A DNA stretch of 64,000 nucleotides from Vicingaceae bacterium (GCA_026003395.1 BPHE01000001.1:237577-301576); one strand, 5' to 3'; numbered from the stretch's first letter, positions 1 through 10,900 are shown. Translations and numbers: made by a program. Notes: a model not told the origin generated them from the sequence alone.

Positions 1-17
1 TATTTTACAAAATACAA

Positions 18-1433
18 TTATTCGTAATTTTTTTGTTGAGGATTGTATTCTGCCCAAGATGTTGTCCAATCTTGCGATCCAAATGCACCTCTAAAAGAAA
101 CAACTTCGATGTTTGGATTAGTTGCCAATTGGGGATGTGTAAATGAAGCTCCGCTCAACAATGGGGATCCACTTTGAGGAACAAAATTGGGAGAAGACAA
201 ATTCCAGGCATTGCCTACCATTAAAGTACTATTGTCGGATATTACCTGATTTGATTTAGATGGGTCATTAAACCAGGTGTTTATGTCGAACGTGCTACCT
301 GATGCTGTGCTCAATGGTGTGTTACATCCTGATATAATCGTATTGGCTACAACAAGGTCGCCATTGTTGGCATTGGTTTCACAAGCACTACCGTCAATTA
401 ATAATCCGGTGGGGAACCCTGCCAATAGAGAGTTAAAAATTTTCAGCTGCGAATTTCTACGGATATGGGCAGCTCTTTTAAATTGACCATTTATGGTGGT
501 TGAGCCGTCTTTCTTTGGTCCGAAAATGCTCACATTGCAAAATATCCCGGATGTGATGGGAGTGGCTGATGTACCTTGTCCATCATTATCACTTTCAAAC
601 CCATTTGATCCAGATTGATCCGCAATTGCAGGGTCTCTCAATGCTACGGCAAACTGAACTGTTCCCGACCAACCATTGTCTGTATCAAAATCATCATCCC
701 AAGCTTTGTATGATATAAGATATTTTGCATTAACAGTACCGCCAAAAAATTCAAAAGCATCGTCACCCGGGTATGATACCTGAACATGATTAATTTTTGT
801 ACCACGACCAACACCGGCAAGCGTCAAACCATTGATTTCCTGGTTAGGTTGAAAAGCAATTCCGGGATATTCAATTCTAACATATTCCAATATTCCTGAA
901 TTATCTTCCGGATCATTGCCTCCAAAATAAGCATCTACCCCTCCTTCAACCAAACCTTCACCACCGGGCAAGTTTACCGGGGCTTTACCACAAATGATGA
1001 TGCCTCCCCAATCACCATAATCTCTGCTGCCGGCAGGTTGAGAGGATGTAAATATAATCGGCTGGGATGCAGTTCCTTGCGCAATGATTTTGGCGCCTCT
1101 TTTAATGATCAACGAACCTTTGGAATTTTTATCCCCTTTAATGATAGTCCCGGGTTGAATGGTAAGAGTCGCCCCACTTTCCACATAAACAAATCCTTTC
1201 AAAATGTAAATCTTGTCAGACGTCCAGGTTTCATTGGATGTAATTGATCCGCTTTTCTCAACCACTTTTTGGGGTTGTGGTTCAGGTTCCGGATATACAC
1301 AAGACCCGTCATCTTTTTTGGCTTTTTCGTCATAATTTGTTGCCAACGGATCCGTACAACCTTTTTTGCTGCACGATGTCATAAACATCGTCCCCGTGGC
1401 AGCTAACATTAATACTAGCATTGATTTTTTCAT
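18..1433 (-). CDS. Cell-surface lipoprotein with beta-helix-like repeat domain
   Basis: Predicted lipoprotein of 471 aa. A KK n-region and hydrophobic core lead to a lipobox ending at Cys21 (TSC). A short Cys-containing linker follows (CTDPLATNYD to DDGSCVYP), a motif that recurs in secreted Bacteroidota proteins. The rest, about residues 60-465, is rich in Gly, Asn and short hydrophobic strands (GTIIKGD, LEYVRIEYPG, INHVQVSYPG) and looks like a right-handed parallel beta-helix of the pectate-lyase type. No catalytic set can be assigned, so a binding or structural surface role is as likely as polysaccharide cleavage. It stands alone, divergent from the aconitase gene. Related proteins are often annotated as transporters, which nothing here supports. 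Confidence 0.75.
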   Translation of the reverse strand: MKKSMLVLMLAATGTMFMTSCSKKGCTDPLATNYDEKAKKDDGSCVYPEPEPQPQKVVEKSGSITSNETWTSDKIYILKGFVYVESGATLTIQPGTIIKGDKNSKGSLIIKRGAKIIAQGTASQPIIFTSSQPAGSRDYGDWGGIIICGKAPVNLPGGEGLVEGGVDAYFGGNDPEDNSGILEYVRIEYPGIAFQPNQEINGLTLAGVGRGTKINHVQVSYPGDDAFEFFGGTVNAKYLISYKAWDDDFDTDNGWSGTVQFAVALRDPAIADQSGSNGFESDNDGQGTSATPITSGIFCNVSIFGPKKDGSTTINGQFKRAAHIRRNSQLKIFNSLLAGFPTGLLIDGSACETNANNGDLVVANTIISGCNTPLSTASGSTFDINTWFNDPSKSNQVISDNSTLMVGNAWNLSSPNFVPQSGSPLLSGASFTHPQLATNPNIEVVSFRGAFGSQDWTTSWAEYNPQQKNYE

Positions 1434-1796
1434 AATTTTTTGTTTTTTTAAGTTCTGTGCAAAGTTTCATTTCAAAAATTGCAATAAGATTAAACCGACT
1501 TTAAGAAAAGATTAAATAAAATGCCTGTTTATTAAATTAATATGAATAATCCATTGATAAATTTTCTATATAAGCTCTTTGAAGTAGCTATTTAACAGAA
1601 CCTATATTTAAAAATCCGTTCTGATGACAGTTTTTGTGAATATGAAAAAAATGAAACTTAAAAAAAACAGTACAATCTCAACAACCAAAATTTTTCAAAT
1701 ATTAAAAATATTTCTTTTAGACACATCAAACAATTCATCAGAATAGAAAAATTAAATGATTGAAAAATTATTTAAGTTTGCAAAAATTTAAAAGCT
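1434..1796. other. Intergenic region between divergent genes
   Basis: Very AT-rich 363-base gap between the lipoprotein gene (minus) and aconitase (plus). It must hold both promoters; the only clear element is the TAnnTTTG box just before aconitase. I see no RNA gene, repeat or small ORF with a plausible start. Confidence 0.6.
1773..1780 (+). promoter_or_regulatory. Bacteroidota-type -7 box of aconitase
   Basis: TAAGTTTG matches the Bacteroidota primary sigma -7 consensus TAnnTTTG and ends 16 bases before the ATG, so the leader would be very short. No clear -33 TTTG is present at the usual spacing. Confidence 0.5.
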
Positions 1797-4067
1797 ATGG
1801 TATTTGATTTAGACATGATTCAAAGGGTATACGATCAATTGCCTGAAAAAATTAAAAAAACAAAACAAAAATTTGGCAAACCATTGACACTTGCCGAAAA
1901 AATTTTATACAGTCATTTGGCCAACGAGCTGCCAGATAAGCCCTATGAAAGAGGAAAAGATTATGTAGAGTTTTATCCGGACCGTGTAGCCATGCAGGAT
2001 GCAACTGCGCAAATGGCCTTGTTACAATTTATGCAAGCAGGCAGGTCAAAAGTTGCCGTTCCTTCAACAGTTCATTGTGACCATTTGATTGTTGCCAAAT
2101 CAAATTCCAAAGAAGATTTGGAGGCAGCCATTAAAGCCAATCAAGAGGTATATGACTTTTTGTCGAGTGTTTCAAACAAATATGGAATCGGTTTTTGGAA
2201 ACCGGGCGCAGGTATCATTCATCAAGTGATACTTGAAAATTATGCTTTTCCCGGTGGTATGATGATAGGAACCGACTCTCATACGGTAAATGCCGGTGGG
2301 TTAGGCATGGTTGCCATTGGTGTGGGAGGTGCCGATGCTTGTGATGTAATGGCCGGCTTGCCCTGGGAATTGAAAATGCCAAAATTGATCGGAATTAAAC
2401 TAACCGGAAAGCTTAATGGATGGGCCTCTCCCAAAGACATAATTCTGAAAGTAGCCGGTATGCTCACAGTAAAAGGCGGAACAGACAAAATCATCGAATA
2501 CTTCGGTGATGGTGCAAGGTCATTATCCGCTACCGGCAAAGGCACTATCTGTAATATGGGAGCTGAAGTCGGTGCCACCACATCTCTTTTCGGATATGAC
2601 GATAGTATGAAACGTTATCTGGAAGCAACCGGACGTAAAGAAGTGGCCGAGTTGGCAGAAAAAATCAAGGAACATCTCACCGGCGACCCTGAAGTATATG
2701 AAAATCCCGAGAAATATTTTGATGAATTTTATGAAATCAATTTAAATGAGTTGGAACCACATCTCAATGGCCCATTTACGCCCGATTTAGCAACTCCCAT
2801 CAGTAAAATGAAAGAAGTTGCCAAAGCCAATGATTGGCCTTTGAAAGTATCGGTGGGTTTAATTGGTTCATGCACCAATTCATCCTATGAAGATATTTCA
2901 CGATCGATCTCTATCGTAGAAGATGCTCTGAACAAAGGACTGAAAGCCAAAGCCGAATTTACCATTACACCGGGCTCCGAACAAGTACGTCATACTATCG
3001 AACGGGATGGTTTTATTGAAACTTTTGAAAAAATTGGAGCCAAAGTGTTTGCCAATGCTTGCGGGCCATGTATAGGTATGTGGGATCGTCCGGGAGCTGA
3101 TAAAAAAGAAAAAAATACCATCGTACATTCTTTCAACCGTAATTTTAAAGGAAGACAAGATGGCAATCCAAATACTTATGCTTTTGTGGCATCTCCGGAA
3201 CTTGTCACCGCTTTGGCAATAGCCGGAGACCTTACATTTAACCCAATTACCGACACTTTAACCAACGAAAAAGGCGAGCAAGTAAAATTGGCCGAACCCA
3301 AGGGCTATGAATTGCCACCAAAAGGTTTCAGTGTCGATGATCCCGGATATCAGGCGCCTGCCGTCGACGGCAGTAATGTTGAGGTAAAAGTACGTCCGGA
3401 TTCACAACGCCTTCAATTGCTCGATCCGTTCCCTGCATGGGAAGGCACCGACCTCAAAGGTTTAAAATTATTAATCAAAGTCAAAGGAAAATGTACCACC
3501 GATCATATCTCGCCTGCAGGAAAATGGCTGGTTTACCGTGGGCACTTGGACAATATTTCCAATAACTTGTTGACCGGTGCTACCAATGCTTTTACCGGAC
3601 AAGTAAATCAAGCTAAAAACCAACTTACCGGAGAATACGACGAAGTTCCCAAAGTTCAACGTGCATACAAATCTGCCGGCATAGGCAGTGTAATTGTAGG
3701 AGATGAAAACTATGGAGAAGGATCATCCAGAGAACATGCTGCTATGGAACCCCGTTATTTAGGTGTCCGCGCCGTTATCGTCAAATCTTTTGCCCGCATC
3801 CACGAAACCAATTTGAAAAAACAAGGCATGCTGGCCCTTACTTTTGCCAATCCGGATGATTATGAAAAAGTGCAGGAAGATGATAGTATAGACATCTTAG
3901 GACTTACTGATTTTCAACCCGGCAAACCATTAAAAATGATTCTCCATCACAAAGACGGCACAAGCGATGAAATCACACTTAATCACTCCTACAGCAAACA
4001 ACAAATTGAATGGTTTAAAGCCGGTGGCGCATTAAACATCATACGTGCTTCGGTAAATGCCAATTAA
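1797..4067 (+). CDS. acn: Aconitate hydratase
   Basis: Converts citrate to isocitrate through cis-aconitate in the TCA cycle; cytoplasmic 4Fe-4S enzyme. The 756-aa length and single-chain layout match the mitochondrial-type aconitase family rather than AcnB. The cluster ligands are visible as Cys359 (GSCTNSS) and Cys422/Cys425 ([10 protein letters not shown]). Substrate-site motifs include [11 protein letters not shown] and, in the swivel domain near the C-terminus, [11 protein letters not shown]. The ATG sits just downstream of a TAnnTTTG box. The next gene has its own -7 box, so this is probably a monocistronic unit. Full length with no odd features. Confidence 0.97.
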   Translation: MVFDLDMIQRVYDQLPEKIKKTKQKFGKPLTLAEKILYSHLANELPDKPYERGKDYVEFYPDRVAMQDATAQMALLQFMQAGRSKVAVPSTVHCDHLIVAKSNSKEDLEAAIKANQEVYDFLSSVSNKYGIGFWKPGAGIIHQVILENYAFPGGMMIGTDSHTVNAGGLGMVAIGVGGADACDVMAGLPWELKMPKLIGIKLTGKLNGWASPKDIILKVAGMLTVKGGTDKIIEYFGDGARSLSATGKGTICNMGAEVGATTSLFGYDDSMKRYLEATGRKEVAELAEKIKEHLTGDPEVYENPEKYFDEFYEINLNELEPHLNGPFTPDLATPISKMKEVAKANDWPLKVSVGLIGSCTNSSYEDISRSISIVEDALNKGLKAKAEFTITPGSEQVRHTIERDGFIETFEKIGAKVFANACGPCIGMWDRPGADKKEKNTIVHSFNRNFKGRQDGNPNTYAFVASPELVTALAIAGDLTFNPITDTLTNEKGEQVKLAEPKGYELPPKGFSVDDPGYQAPAVDGSNVEVKVRPDSQRLQLLDPFPAWEGTDLKGLKLLIKVKGKCTTDHISPAGKWLVYRGHLDNISNNLLTGATNAFTGQVNQAKNQLTGEYDEVPKVQRAYKSAGIGSVIVGDENYGEGSSREHAAMEPRYLGVRAVIVKSFARIHETNLKKQGMLALTFANPDDYEKVQEDDSIDILGLTDFQPGKPLKMILHHKDGTSDEITLNHSYSKQQIEWFKAGGALNIIRASVNAN

Positions 4068-4072
4068 GGCAT

Positions 4073-4080
4073 TATATTTG
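4073..4080 (+). promoter_or_regulatory. -7 box upstream of the OmpA-like gene
   Basis: TATATTTG fits TAnnTTTG and begins a few bases after the aconitase stop. It suggests that the following gene has its own start site despite the 36-base gap. Confidence 0.45.
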
Positions 4081-4103
4081 CACGGATTGAAATAAAAACA
4101 ATT

Positions 4104-5243
4104 ATGAAAAACACACAATTTTTGCCGGCAACATGGCTAATATTCATTTTAGGCGTTACACACGCCCAAAATAATCTTGTACCCAATCCGGGTTTTGAAG
4201 AATTAGAGAAAAAAGTAAAAGAACCCGGACAAATTACTCTTGCCGTGCCATGGTCTTCACCCAATCTTGCACCGGCTGATGTCTATTCTTCAAATGCAAA
4301 AGACCCCAGGATTGGTGTTCCTGATAATGCTTACGGAAACGAAAAACCCTTTGAAGGAGAAAATTATGCAGGTTTTCTTGCCTATTCTTATCGGAATGCT
4401 GAGCCAAGAAGATACTTGCAAGTAGAGTTAACACAACCTCTCGAAGCCGGTAAAAAATATTGTGTGAGTTTTAAGATTAGCACTGCCGATGTCTCTAAAT
4501 TTGCCTGTAATGGAATAGGTGTATATTTCTCTAAAGAGAAAATGACTAACGACAATAAAGATCCTATTTTATTCGACAAATACCTTAAACAATCAGGTGA
4601 TCCTGTATTTGATAAACAGTTTTGGTGGACCGATTGGTGCAACACCTATAAAGCTGAAGGTGGTGAATCTCACATGATTATAGGAAATTTTACACCTGAC
4701 GACAAGCTGGAACTAAAAAAATTAAAAAGACCAAGAGACATCAAAGGCCAACAAACCAACGATGCTTATTATTTTATCGATTTAGTCAAAGTAGAAGAAA
4801 TACAAGGAGAAGAGGTATGTGACTGCGGCTTGAGTAGAACCGAAAAAATCACTGTTGTAGAAAGAAATTTCCAAAGCGATCTTAGCGATACAACTTCTAT
4901 TAAAAAACAAATTGCCGCTCAGCAGACAGCCCAAAATGTAATTATCCTGAAATTCGATAAAATGAAATTTGCCTTGACACCCGAACACGAAGAATTGATA
5001 AACCCATTAATTGAAGATCTGAAAAAACCTGCGAATGCAAAAAAAATCATTGAAATTACCGCTCATGCCGATAAATCAGAACCCGAAAATGCCAACCTTT
5101 CCATGAGACGAGCCAATGTTTTATTGAAATATCTTATGAGTAAAGGCATTGCCAAAAACCGGATTAAAGTGATCGACAAAAAAGCTACTGTTGACCCTGC
5201 TGAAGGAATTCCGGGTTCCCGCCTGGAGATCACAGTAAAATAA
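4104..5243 (+). CDS. OmpA-family envelope protein with N-terminal beta-sandwich-like domain
   Basis: Exported protein of 379 aa. The signal peptide runs to about residue 22 (ends THAQ). Residues 25-235 start LVPNPGFEE and resemble the carbohydrate-binding-like beta-sandwich seen in secreted Bacteroidota proteins, with a Trp/Cys-rich stretch (WWTDWC). The last 110 residues form an OmpA-like domain: a strand with LKFDKMKFAL, then ITAHADKSEPENANLSMRRANVLLKYL, which carries the Asp and Arg positions used for peptidoglycan binding in the family. It is probably a periplasmic linker between outer membrane and peptidoglycan. A strong terminator follows 30 bases after the stop. Confidence 0.8.
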   Translation: MKNTQFLPATWLIFILGVTHAQNNLVPNPGFEELEKKVKEPGQITLAVPWSSPNLAPADVYSSNAKDPRIGVPDNAYGNEKPFEGENYAGFLAYSYRNAEPRRYLQVELTQPLEAGKKYCVSFKISTADVSKFACNGIGVYFSKEKMTNDNKDPILFDKYLKQSGDPVFDKQFWWTDWCNTYKAEGGESHMIIGNFTPDDKLELKKLKRPRDIKGQQTNDAYYFIDLVKVEEIQGEEVCDCGLSRTEKITVVERNFQSDLSDTTSIKKQIAAQQTAQNVIILKFDKMKFALTPEHEELINPLIEDLKKPANAKKIIEITAHADKSEPENANLSMRRANVLLKYLMSKGIAKNRIKVIDKKATVDPAEGIPGSRLEITVK

Positions 5244-5273
5244 ATTGGCAAATTGCAATAAAATATTAATTTT

Positions 5274-5298
5274 AAGCACCTGAAACGGTGCTTTTTTT
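5274..5298 (+). terminator. Rho-independent terminator of the OmpA-like gene
   Basis: Perfect 7-bp stem AAGCACC/GGTGCTT with a 6-base loop, followed by a T run. It ends one base before the likely GTG start of the next, broken gene. Confidence 0.85.
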
Positions 5299-7703
5299 GT
5301 GATTAACCTGTCAAGTACATATAACATTTTATTGTTGATTCTGACTTTAATAAGTTTATCTTCTATTAAGGCTCAAAAAGGTAAAAGTTCATCATGATTT
5401 GGACTTTTTCAATGAAAAAGATTTCAAAAAAGAATTAACCAATCAATTTCTCATCGAATGGGAAAAATTATTGGGACACCCCTTAAACAGGCACAATGCG
5501 CTGGATGCCGCAGCTAAAGACCAAGTCGAATATATCAAGGCCACAGGAAGAATCGGCAACATACAAAACAAACCGGGAAAAAGAACTGTCATATGAACGA
5601 GTTAAACACTATAATGGATATTTTTCTTTTGCCGAGGAAATGGAAATTGGCGTGCCTCTCAATAAAAAAACAAAACTTCCGGGACTCAACGAAACGAAAC
5701 TATACACCGGCATAAAAGAACTTGTCAAAGATATTGTGGAATCCTGGAAAAGCGATAAAAACTTTCAATCCGTTCGTAATTTTCCATATTTCTTCAATTT
5801 TGGCCTTGAGGTTAGCTATGATCAAAAGAGAAAAATGATTTATGCTTGTGTGGTTTTGGCTAATAAAGAATATGATTTTTTTGACATACCAACGATTCAA
5901 AAAAACCTGAAGAAGCTAAAACCCTTCGACAAAAAAGAATGTAGTTTGTTGGAAAAAGATTATTCTTACTTGCCGGCTCTTTTGTCAGAAAATATCATTA
6001 TTTCCAATGACAGTATTTACTTCTATTTTCATGACATTCATTTATTGAAAAAAATCTTTGACCACCGAAAAGATGGCATTGCCGCCGAAATCGTGCTCAG
6101 AGATCAGTATAACTGCACGTATGGCATTACCCTGTATCCGGGAGATTTAATCGATGGTTATTTATTGAAACCTATTTTTAAAAAGAAATTGTTTTCAAAA
6201 AACCTATCCGACAATGATCAAGAAATTAAAGTTTTCATTGGAAAAACTCCTGAAAATTTCCGTCCAAAAATTGATGAAGTAAATCTATTTATTCTCAAAA
6301 ATGCCTGTATTTGTCAAACAGTTATTTATAACAATCTGGGCGGAAGGAATCTTCGATTGATGGATCTGGAACTTGCTTTGGATACATTTTCGTTTTCTTC
6401 AACAGCCGATACAACCATCAAACAACTTTCATTTACTATTCCTTTTACAAAAGGCAAATACGAATACACCTCCGAAGATATCAAGCCGTTTTTGGATTCA
6501 TTGCAAATTAACCGTTATTACATCAAGGAAGTGGATATCACTGCCTATTCTTCCATCGAAGGAGATACTTTAATCAACGAAAAGCTTCAAAAAAAACGTG
6601 CCGAAAGCATACTTCAAGTAATGAAAGATTTGAATCTTGACAATGTAAAATACAATGTGTATACAAAAGAAAATTGGGATGGATTTTTTCAGTCGTTGGA
6701 AGGTTCTCCATATGAATCCTTTTTTAAAAAACTATCTCGTCAATCCATAAGAGACATCGTAAACTCAGACACTTTAAAATTTAACCTTGAGCCCTATTTG
6801 GCCGATCAACGTAAAGCCGACATTATATTAAAGATCGAAAAAATCAAATGGGACTCGGCTGTATTAAATAACATACTTCCTGCATATATCCAAGCTATCA
6901 AAAAACAAGACGCCTTTTATGCCAAAGCGCTCCAATCGCTTGTTTATCGTGAAATCGCTCTGGGAAAAATTAGTTACGATTCTCTGGCTAAAATTATTGT
7001 ACCACACACACCCGACATGGCAGGAGTTGCCTGTAATCACTACACTTTAATGTATATTGCAGCCAAACTTCAAGGAAAAAACGTAAAAGATCAATTGTTT
7101 AAATTATTTCTGGCCTTAAAACTAACCAACCCTACTCATCCTTATGTATTGCACAATTATTATTTATTGCAATTGGAAGATTGGTCAAAAAACTATGAGT
7201 CACTCTCCGACCCTGAATCTTTGTTGAAAGACATCAAAAAACTATACAACACACGTATAGAGAACTGGAGGGTCAATCGTTTGGTAATGAATTTCTCTAT
7301 TATTGCCGCTGATTATTATTACGAAAAAAATGACTTTGACAAAAGAGAAAAATATCTCAAAGAAGCAAAAAAATATTTGCTTCAGTCACAATTGGACCGT
7401 GAACAAACTATCATCATAGCCGATTATTTTATTTTTCAAATGCGGACTGATTGGGTTCTCGAAATACTTAAACCCTGGATTGACAATAATCAATATGACC
7501 AACATATTCTTTTCAGATACCTGAAGATGGCTATCTATCACCCCGAAAAGATTTCAACATCTCAAATTTCTGATCTTCTCGAGAAAGCAAAGCAACTAAA
7601 CCTGCAAGAGTATTGTCATTTGTTTGGATATCCTCAAATGAGTTTTCAATTACTTGAAAATTTGTCAATCTTAAAACACTATTGCGAATCATGCAAACCA
7701 TAA
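5299..7703 (+). pseudogene. Secreted CAP-like / OmpA-like / helical-repeat protein gene, broken by two frameshifts
   Basis: Three overlapping reading frames make one protein of about 800 aa. Frame 1 (GTG at 5299) encodes a signal peptide ending IKAQ and stops at 5395. Frame 2 (about 5372-5596) carries a helical segment with NRHNALDAAAKDQVEYI. Frame 3 (about 5575-7703) continues with KELSYERVKHYNGYF and runs 2.1 kb to the stop. Removing one base near 5380 (GG) and one near 5581 (A run) restores a single frame. The first 200 residues then resemble a divergent CAP/SCP domain (VESWKSDKNF followed by the strand GLEVSYDQ). A middle segment with AYSSIEGDTLINEKLQKKRAESI is OmpA-like, and the last 300 residues are helical, TPR-like. 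It is either a recent pseudogene or carries two single-base sequence errors; the long intact third frame favours recent loss or error. Confidence 0.7.
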
Positions 7704-8989
7704 GTGTCAATAAAAAAATAATACGTTCTTGGATTTTTTACGACTGGGCAAATTCTGTATACGCCTTAGTCATTACTACAGCCATTTTTCCGGTTTTTTA
7801 TGAAAATATTACAAGAACAACCCTACCGGATGGGGCAACAAGTGATTTGATTACGTTGTTTGGAATAACTTTTCACAACACCTCTTTGATATCTTATGTA
7901 AGTTCAGCCATTTTTCTGACCGTGGCGTTGTTGATTCCATTGTTATCGGGGATTGCCGATGTATTGGGTAAAAGAAAGTTGTTTCTGCAGTTTTTTTGTT
8001 ATCTGGGTAGCATATCATGTATGGCATTATACTTTTTCAATACTTCACATTTGTTTTGGTCTCTTTTGATTTATTTTTTTGCCGGTATTGGCTTTTGGGG
8101 CAGCTTAGTTTTCTACAATAGTTTTCTTCCATTGATTGTCCCACCAAGGCTACATGACAGGGTAAGCGCCGCAGGATACGCCATGGGTTATGTTGGCAGT
8201 GCTATTTTATTAATTCTTTGTTTGGTTCTAATCAGCGTTTTGGATGTGGATCCGAGATGGTCATTTGTATTGACAGGTCTTTGGTGGATGGCTTTTGCTC
8301 AAATTACTTTCAGAAACTTGCCCCCCGAACCATCTCATAAAACAGATGGAATGAAGCACATACTTGTCAAAGGCTGGAAGGAATTATTGCAGGTATTCCG
8401 AAATATACGTCAATCCATTGAATTCACCCGTTTTCTTTCAGCTTTTTTTGTCTATAGCACAGCCGTACAAACCATCATGTTGCTTGCGGTTTTTTTTGGA
8501 ACCAAAGAAATCGATTGGCCCGATGAAAATGCAGCGCAATCCGGACTTATCATCAGTGTATTGATCATTCAATTTATTGCCATTCCGGGTTCAATTTTGG
8601 CCGGACGCTTGGCCGAAAAAACCGGAAATTATCTGACCATTACCCTCATTTTGGTGCTGTGGTTGATGATTTGCATCTACGCATATTTTATTCATACACC
8701 TCTTCAATTTTATATTACAGCCGCATCTGTGGGATGCGTCATGGGAGCCATACAATCCATGAGCCGCTCTACTTATTCCAAATTAATCCGATCAACCGAC
8801 ACGGCATCATATTTTTCTTTTTATGATATCACCGAAAAAATTGCCATTGTGATAGGTACATTCCTTTTCGGCTGGGTAGAAGACCTAACAGGCAGCATGC
8901 GTCTTTCGGTGATAGTTTTATCCGTTTTATTTTTTATTTCCATATTAATGATGCTTCGATTACTTTTGCACATGAAAAATAAATGCTAA
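7691..8989 (+). CDS. UMF1-family MFS transporter
   Basis: Integral membrane transporter of 432 aa with about 12 hydrophobic segments. The N-terminal signature WIFYDWANSVYALVITTAIFP is typical of the UMF1/Atg22-like branch of the major facilitator superfamily; substrates are mostly unknown. The ATG at 7691 overlaps the end of the upstream broken gene by 13 bases, so the two were probably co-transcribed; a TTG at 7682 is also in frame but less likely. The stop is 3 bases from the lhgO start, so the pair looks like an operon, although a 2-hydroxyglutarate link is only inference. Confidence 0.88.
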   Translation: MQTISVNKKIIRSWIFYDWANSVYALVITTAIFPVFYENITRTTLPDGATSDLITLFGITFHNTSLISYVSSAIFLTVALLIPLLSGIADVLGKRKLFLQFFCYLGSISCMALYFFNTSHLFWSLLIYFFAGIGFWGSLVFYNSFLPLIVPPRLHDRVSAAGYAMGYVGSAILLILCLVLISVLDVDPRWSFVLTGLWWMAFAQITFRNLPPEPSHKTDGMKHILVKGWKELLQVFRNIRQSIEFTRFLSAFFVYSTAVQTIMLLAVFFGTKEIDWPDENAAQSGLIISVLIIQFIAIPGSILAGRLAEKTGNYLTITLILVLWLMICIYAYFIHTPLQFYITAASVGCVMGAIQSMSRSTYSKLIRSTDTASYFSFYDITEKIAIVIGTFLFGWVEDLTGSMRLSVIVLSVLFFISILMMLRLLLHMKNKC

Positions 8990-8992
8990 TCC

Positions 8993-10204
8993 ATGAAATA
9001 CGATATCGGAATCATCGGAGGAGGAATTGTAGGTGTAGCCACCGCATACAAATTCAGTCAAAAATATCCTCATTTGAAAATCATCCTGATCGAGAAAGAA
9101 AAATGCCTTGCCGACCATCAAACGGGCCGTAATTCGGGAGTGTTACATTCAGGTCTTTACTACACACCCGGAAGTTTAAAAGCCAAGAACTGTGTTGAAG
9201 GACGTCACGAGCTAGTAGCATTTGCACAAAAATATGGAGTGAAGCATGATGTATGCGGCAAAGTAGTAGTGGCCGTCGAAGAACGCGAATTGCCTTATTT
9301 GGAAAAAATCTACCAAAATGGCATTGCAAACGGTGTGGAAGGTGTAGAAAAAATTACCAAAGAACAAATAAAAGAAATCGAACCTTTTGCCGAAGGGATT
9401 GCCGGCATTTATGTAGCTTGCACAGGTATAATTGATTACAGAGGGGCTACCGAAAAAATGGGTGAGTTAATGCTTGCGGCTAATCATGACAATAAAATTA
9501 TTTTAGGAGAAAAAGCCATTGGATTTGACCATATCTCCGAGGATGAAATTTTGATAAAAACAGACAAAAATACCTACGCAGTTAAAAACATGATTGTGTG
9601 TGGAGGACTTTTTGCCGATCGTTTGGCCAAAATCGATGGCTTGAAAATAAAAGAAAAAATCGTTGGTTTCCGTGGTGATTATTATGAATTGGAAGAACAT
9701 GCCAAACACAAAGTGAAAAACCTCATCTATCCTGTCCCCGATCCAAAATTTCCGTTTCTCGGAGTGCATTTTACCAGAATGGTTAATGGCGATATTGAAT
9801 GTGGACCAAATGCCGTATTTACATTTAAACGTGAAGGTTACAACAAAACAGATTTTTCTTTAAAAGATACCATTGATGCTTTAAGTTATATTGGCACATG
9901 GAAACTTTTTCTCAACAATATATCATATGGCATCAACGAATACCGTCGTGCTTTCTCTAAACGACTATTTTTGAAAACCTTACAAAGAATCATTCCTTCA
10001 TTAAAAATGGAGGATATAAAACCCGGGCGATCCGGTGTCAGAGCGCTACTTCTCAAGGAAGACGGAGATACAAAGGACGATTTTCGCATTGTTGCTGAAG
10101 GAAACAGAATACATGTATTAAACGCCCCCTCTCCTGCAGCCACTGCTTCATTGGCAATTGGCAGGCAAATAATGGAAATGGCCGAAAAGCAATTTAAATT
10201 TTAA
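8993..10204 (+). CDS. lhgO: L-2-hydroxyglutarate oxidase/dehydrogenase
   Basis: FAD-dependent enzyme of 403 aa in the DAO/GlpD-like fold that oxidises L-2-hydroxyglutarate to 2-oxoglutarate. It feeds electrons to the quinone pool or oxygen and clears a toxic by-product or an intermediate of glutarate breakdown. The N-terminus has the dinucleotide-binding motif GIIGGGIVGVATA. Family motifs include TGRNSGVLHSGLYY near residue 45 and, near the C-terminus, KPGRSGVRALLL and NAPSPAATASLAIG. Length matches the family. It lies directly downstream of the UMF1 transporter. A glutaryl-CoA dehydrogenase gene lies 3.4 kb away on the other strand, which hints at a shared lysine/glutarate context but is not an operon. 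Confidence 0.93.
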   Translation: MKYDIGIIGGGIVGVATAYKFSQKYPHLKIILIEKEKCLADHQTGRNSGVLHSGLYYTPGSLKAKNCVEGRHELVAFAQKYGVKHDVCGKVVVAVEERELPYLEKIYQNGIANGVEGVEKITKEQIKEIEPFAEGIAGIYVACTGIIDYRGATEKMGELMLAANHDNKIILGEKAIGFDHISEDEILIKTDKNTYAVKNMIVCGGLFADRLAKIDGLKIKEKIVGFRGDYYELEEHAKHKVKNLIYPVPDPKFPFLGVHFTRMVNGDIECGPNAVFTFKREGYNKTDFSLKDTIDALSYIGTWKLFLNNISYGINEYRRAFSKRLFLKTLQRIIPSLKMEDIKPGRSGVRALLLKEDGDTKDDFRIVAEGNRIHVLNAPSPAATASLAIGRQIMEMAEKQFKF

Positions 10205-10256
10205 TTTCCGGAAAGCACTCTGATCAAGGAAGAATCTCTCAAGTATTTTTATGATG

Positions 10257-10799
10257 TCATTGTTTTAAACGGTAATTATTCAACAATTCTTCATAATTAA
10301 TTAAGAACAAAGCAAATATCTCATCCAATCTCTTTAACAAAATTGGGTTGGGTACCTGCAAATTTTTAAAATACTCTTCTTGAAATTTGTATAATTGATA
10401 ACGATTGAAAAATGCTTTTGTCAAACCATAAAGTAAATTTTTGGAAGGCAAATTGATTTGTTTGATAAATCCTAACTCATCTTTCAACATTTTTTCCATT
10501 TGTTCAGCTGGTACGTTATAAATTTCACCGAGTTTTTCACACAAATTTTTAGGGCCCGTTTGATGATAAGGAGCCGGTAAATTTTGCTCCATTAATTCCA
10601 TGTGCGCTGCAAACAAAATCAAATATAACATATCTGCCTGCATTGTTTCTACCGGAGGTTGTTGAGTGAATTCCGGCGAGATTTTCAACAATTCTTTTAT
10701 GTCTTCAAAATGATTGTCAACTATATCAAACACAAAATGAATTGTATAATTCACCAAACGGTCTATACTGATTTTTTTCTTGCCAAATAATGTAATCAT
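10257..10799 (-). CDS. Hypothetical soluble protein
   Basis: A 180-aa protein I do not recognise. There is no signal peptide or membrane segment. It is mostly helical and acidic/aromatic, with repeated Leu/Phe/Tyr positions (LLYGLTKAFFNRYQLYKFQEE). A cytoplasmic role is likely. It converges with lhgO across 52 bases and stands alone, with no partner gene. The ATG at 10799 is the natural start. Coding is supported by full use of the frame and codon use like its neighbours. Confidence 0.65.
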   Translation of the reverse strand: MITLFGKKKISIDRLVNYTIHFVFDIVDNHFEDIKELLKISPEFTQQPPVETMQADMLYLILFAAHMELMEQNLPAPYHQTGPKNLCEKLGEIYNVPAEQMEKMLKDELGFIKQINLPSKNLLYGLTKAFFNRYQLYKFQEEYFKNLQVPNPILLKRLDEIFALFLINYEELLNNYRLKQ

Positions 10800-10900
10800 A
10801 ATGTAATGCTTTAACCGAGTTTAAGCAAAAATATGACAATAAACCTTTGGTTATTAACAAGAAATTAAGATGTTATTAACAATGTTATTAACCTCTTAAA

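Noticed and set aside
5399-5596. 65-aa ORF as a separate small gene
   Set aside because: Its start is an internal TTG, and its sequence continues in meaning from the upstream signal peptide and into the downstream frame; it is a fragment of the broken gene at 5299-7703.
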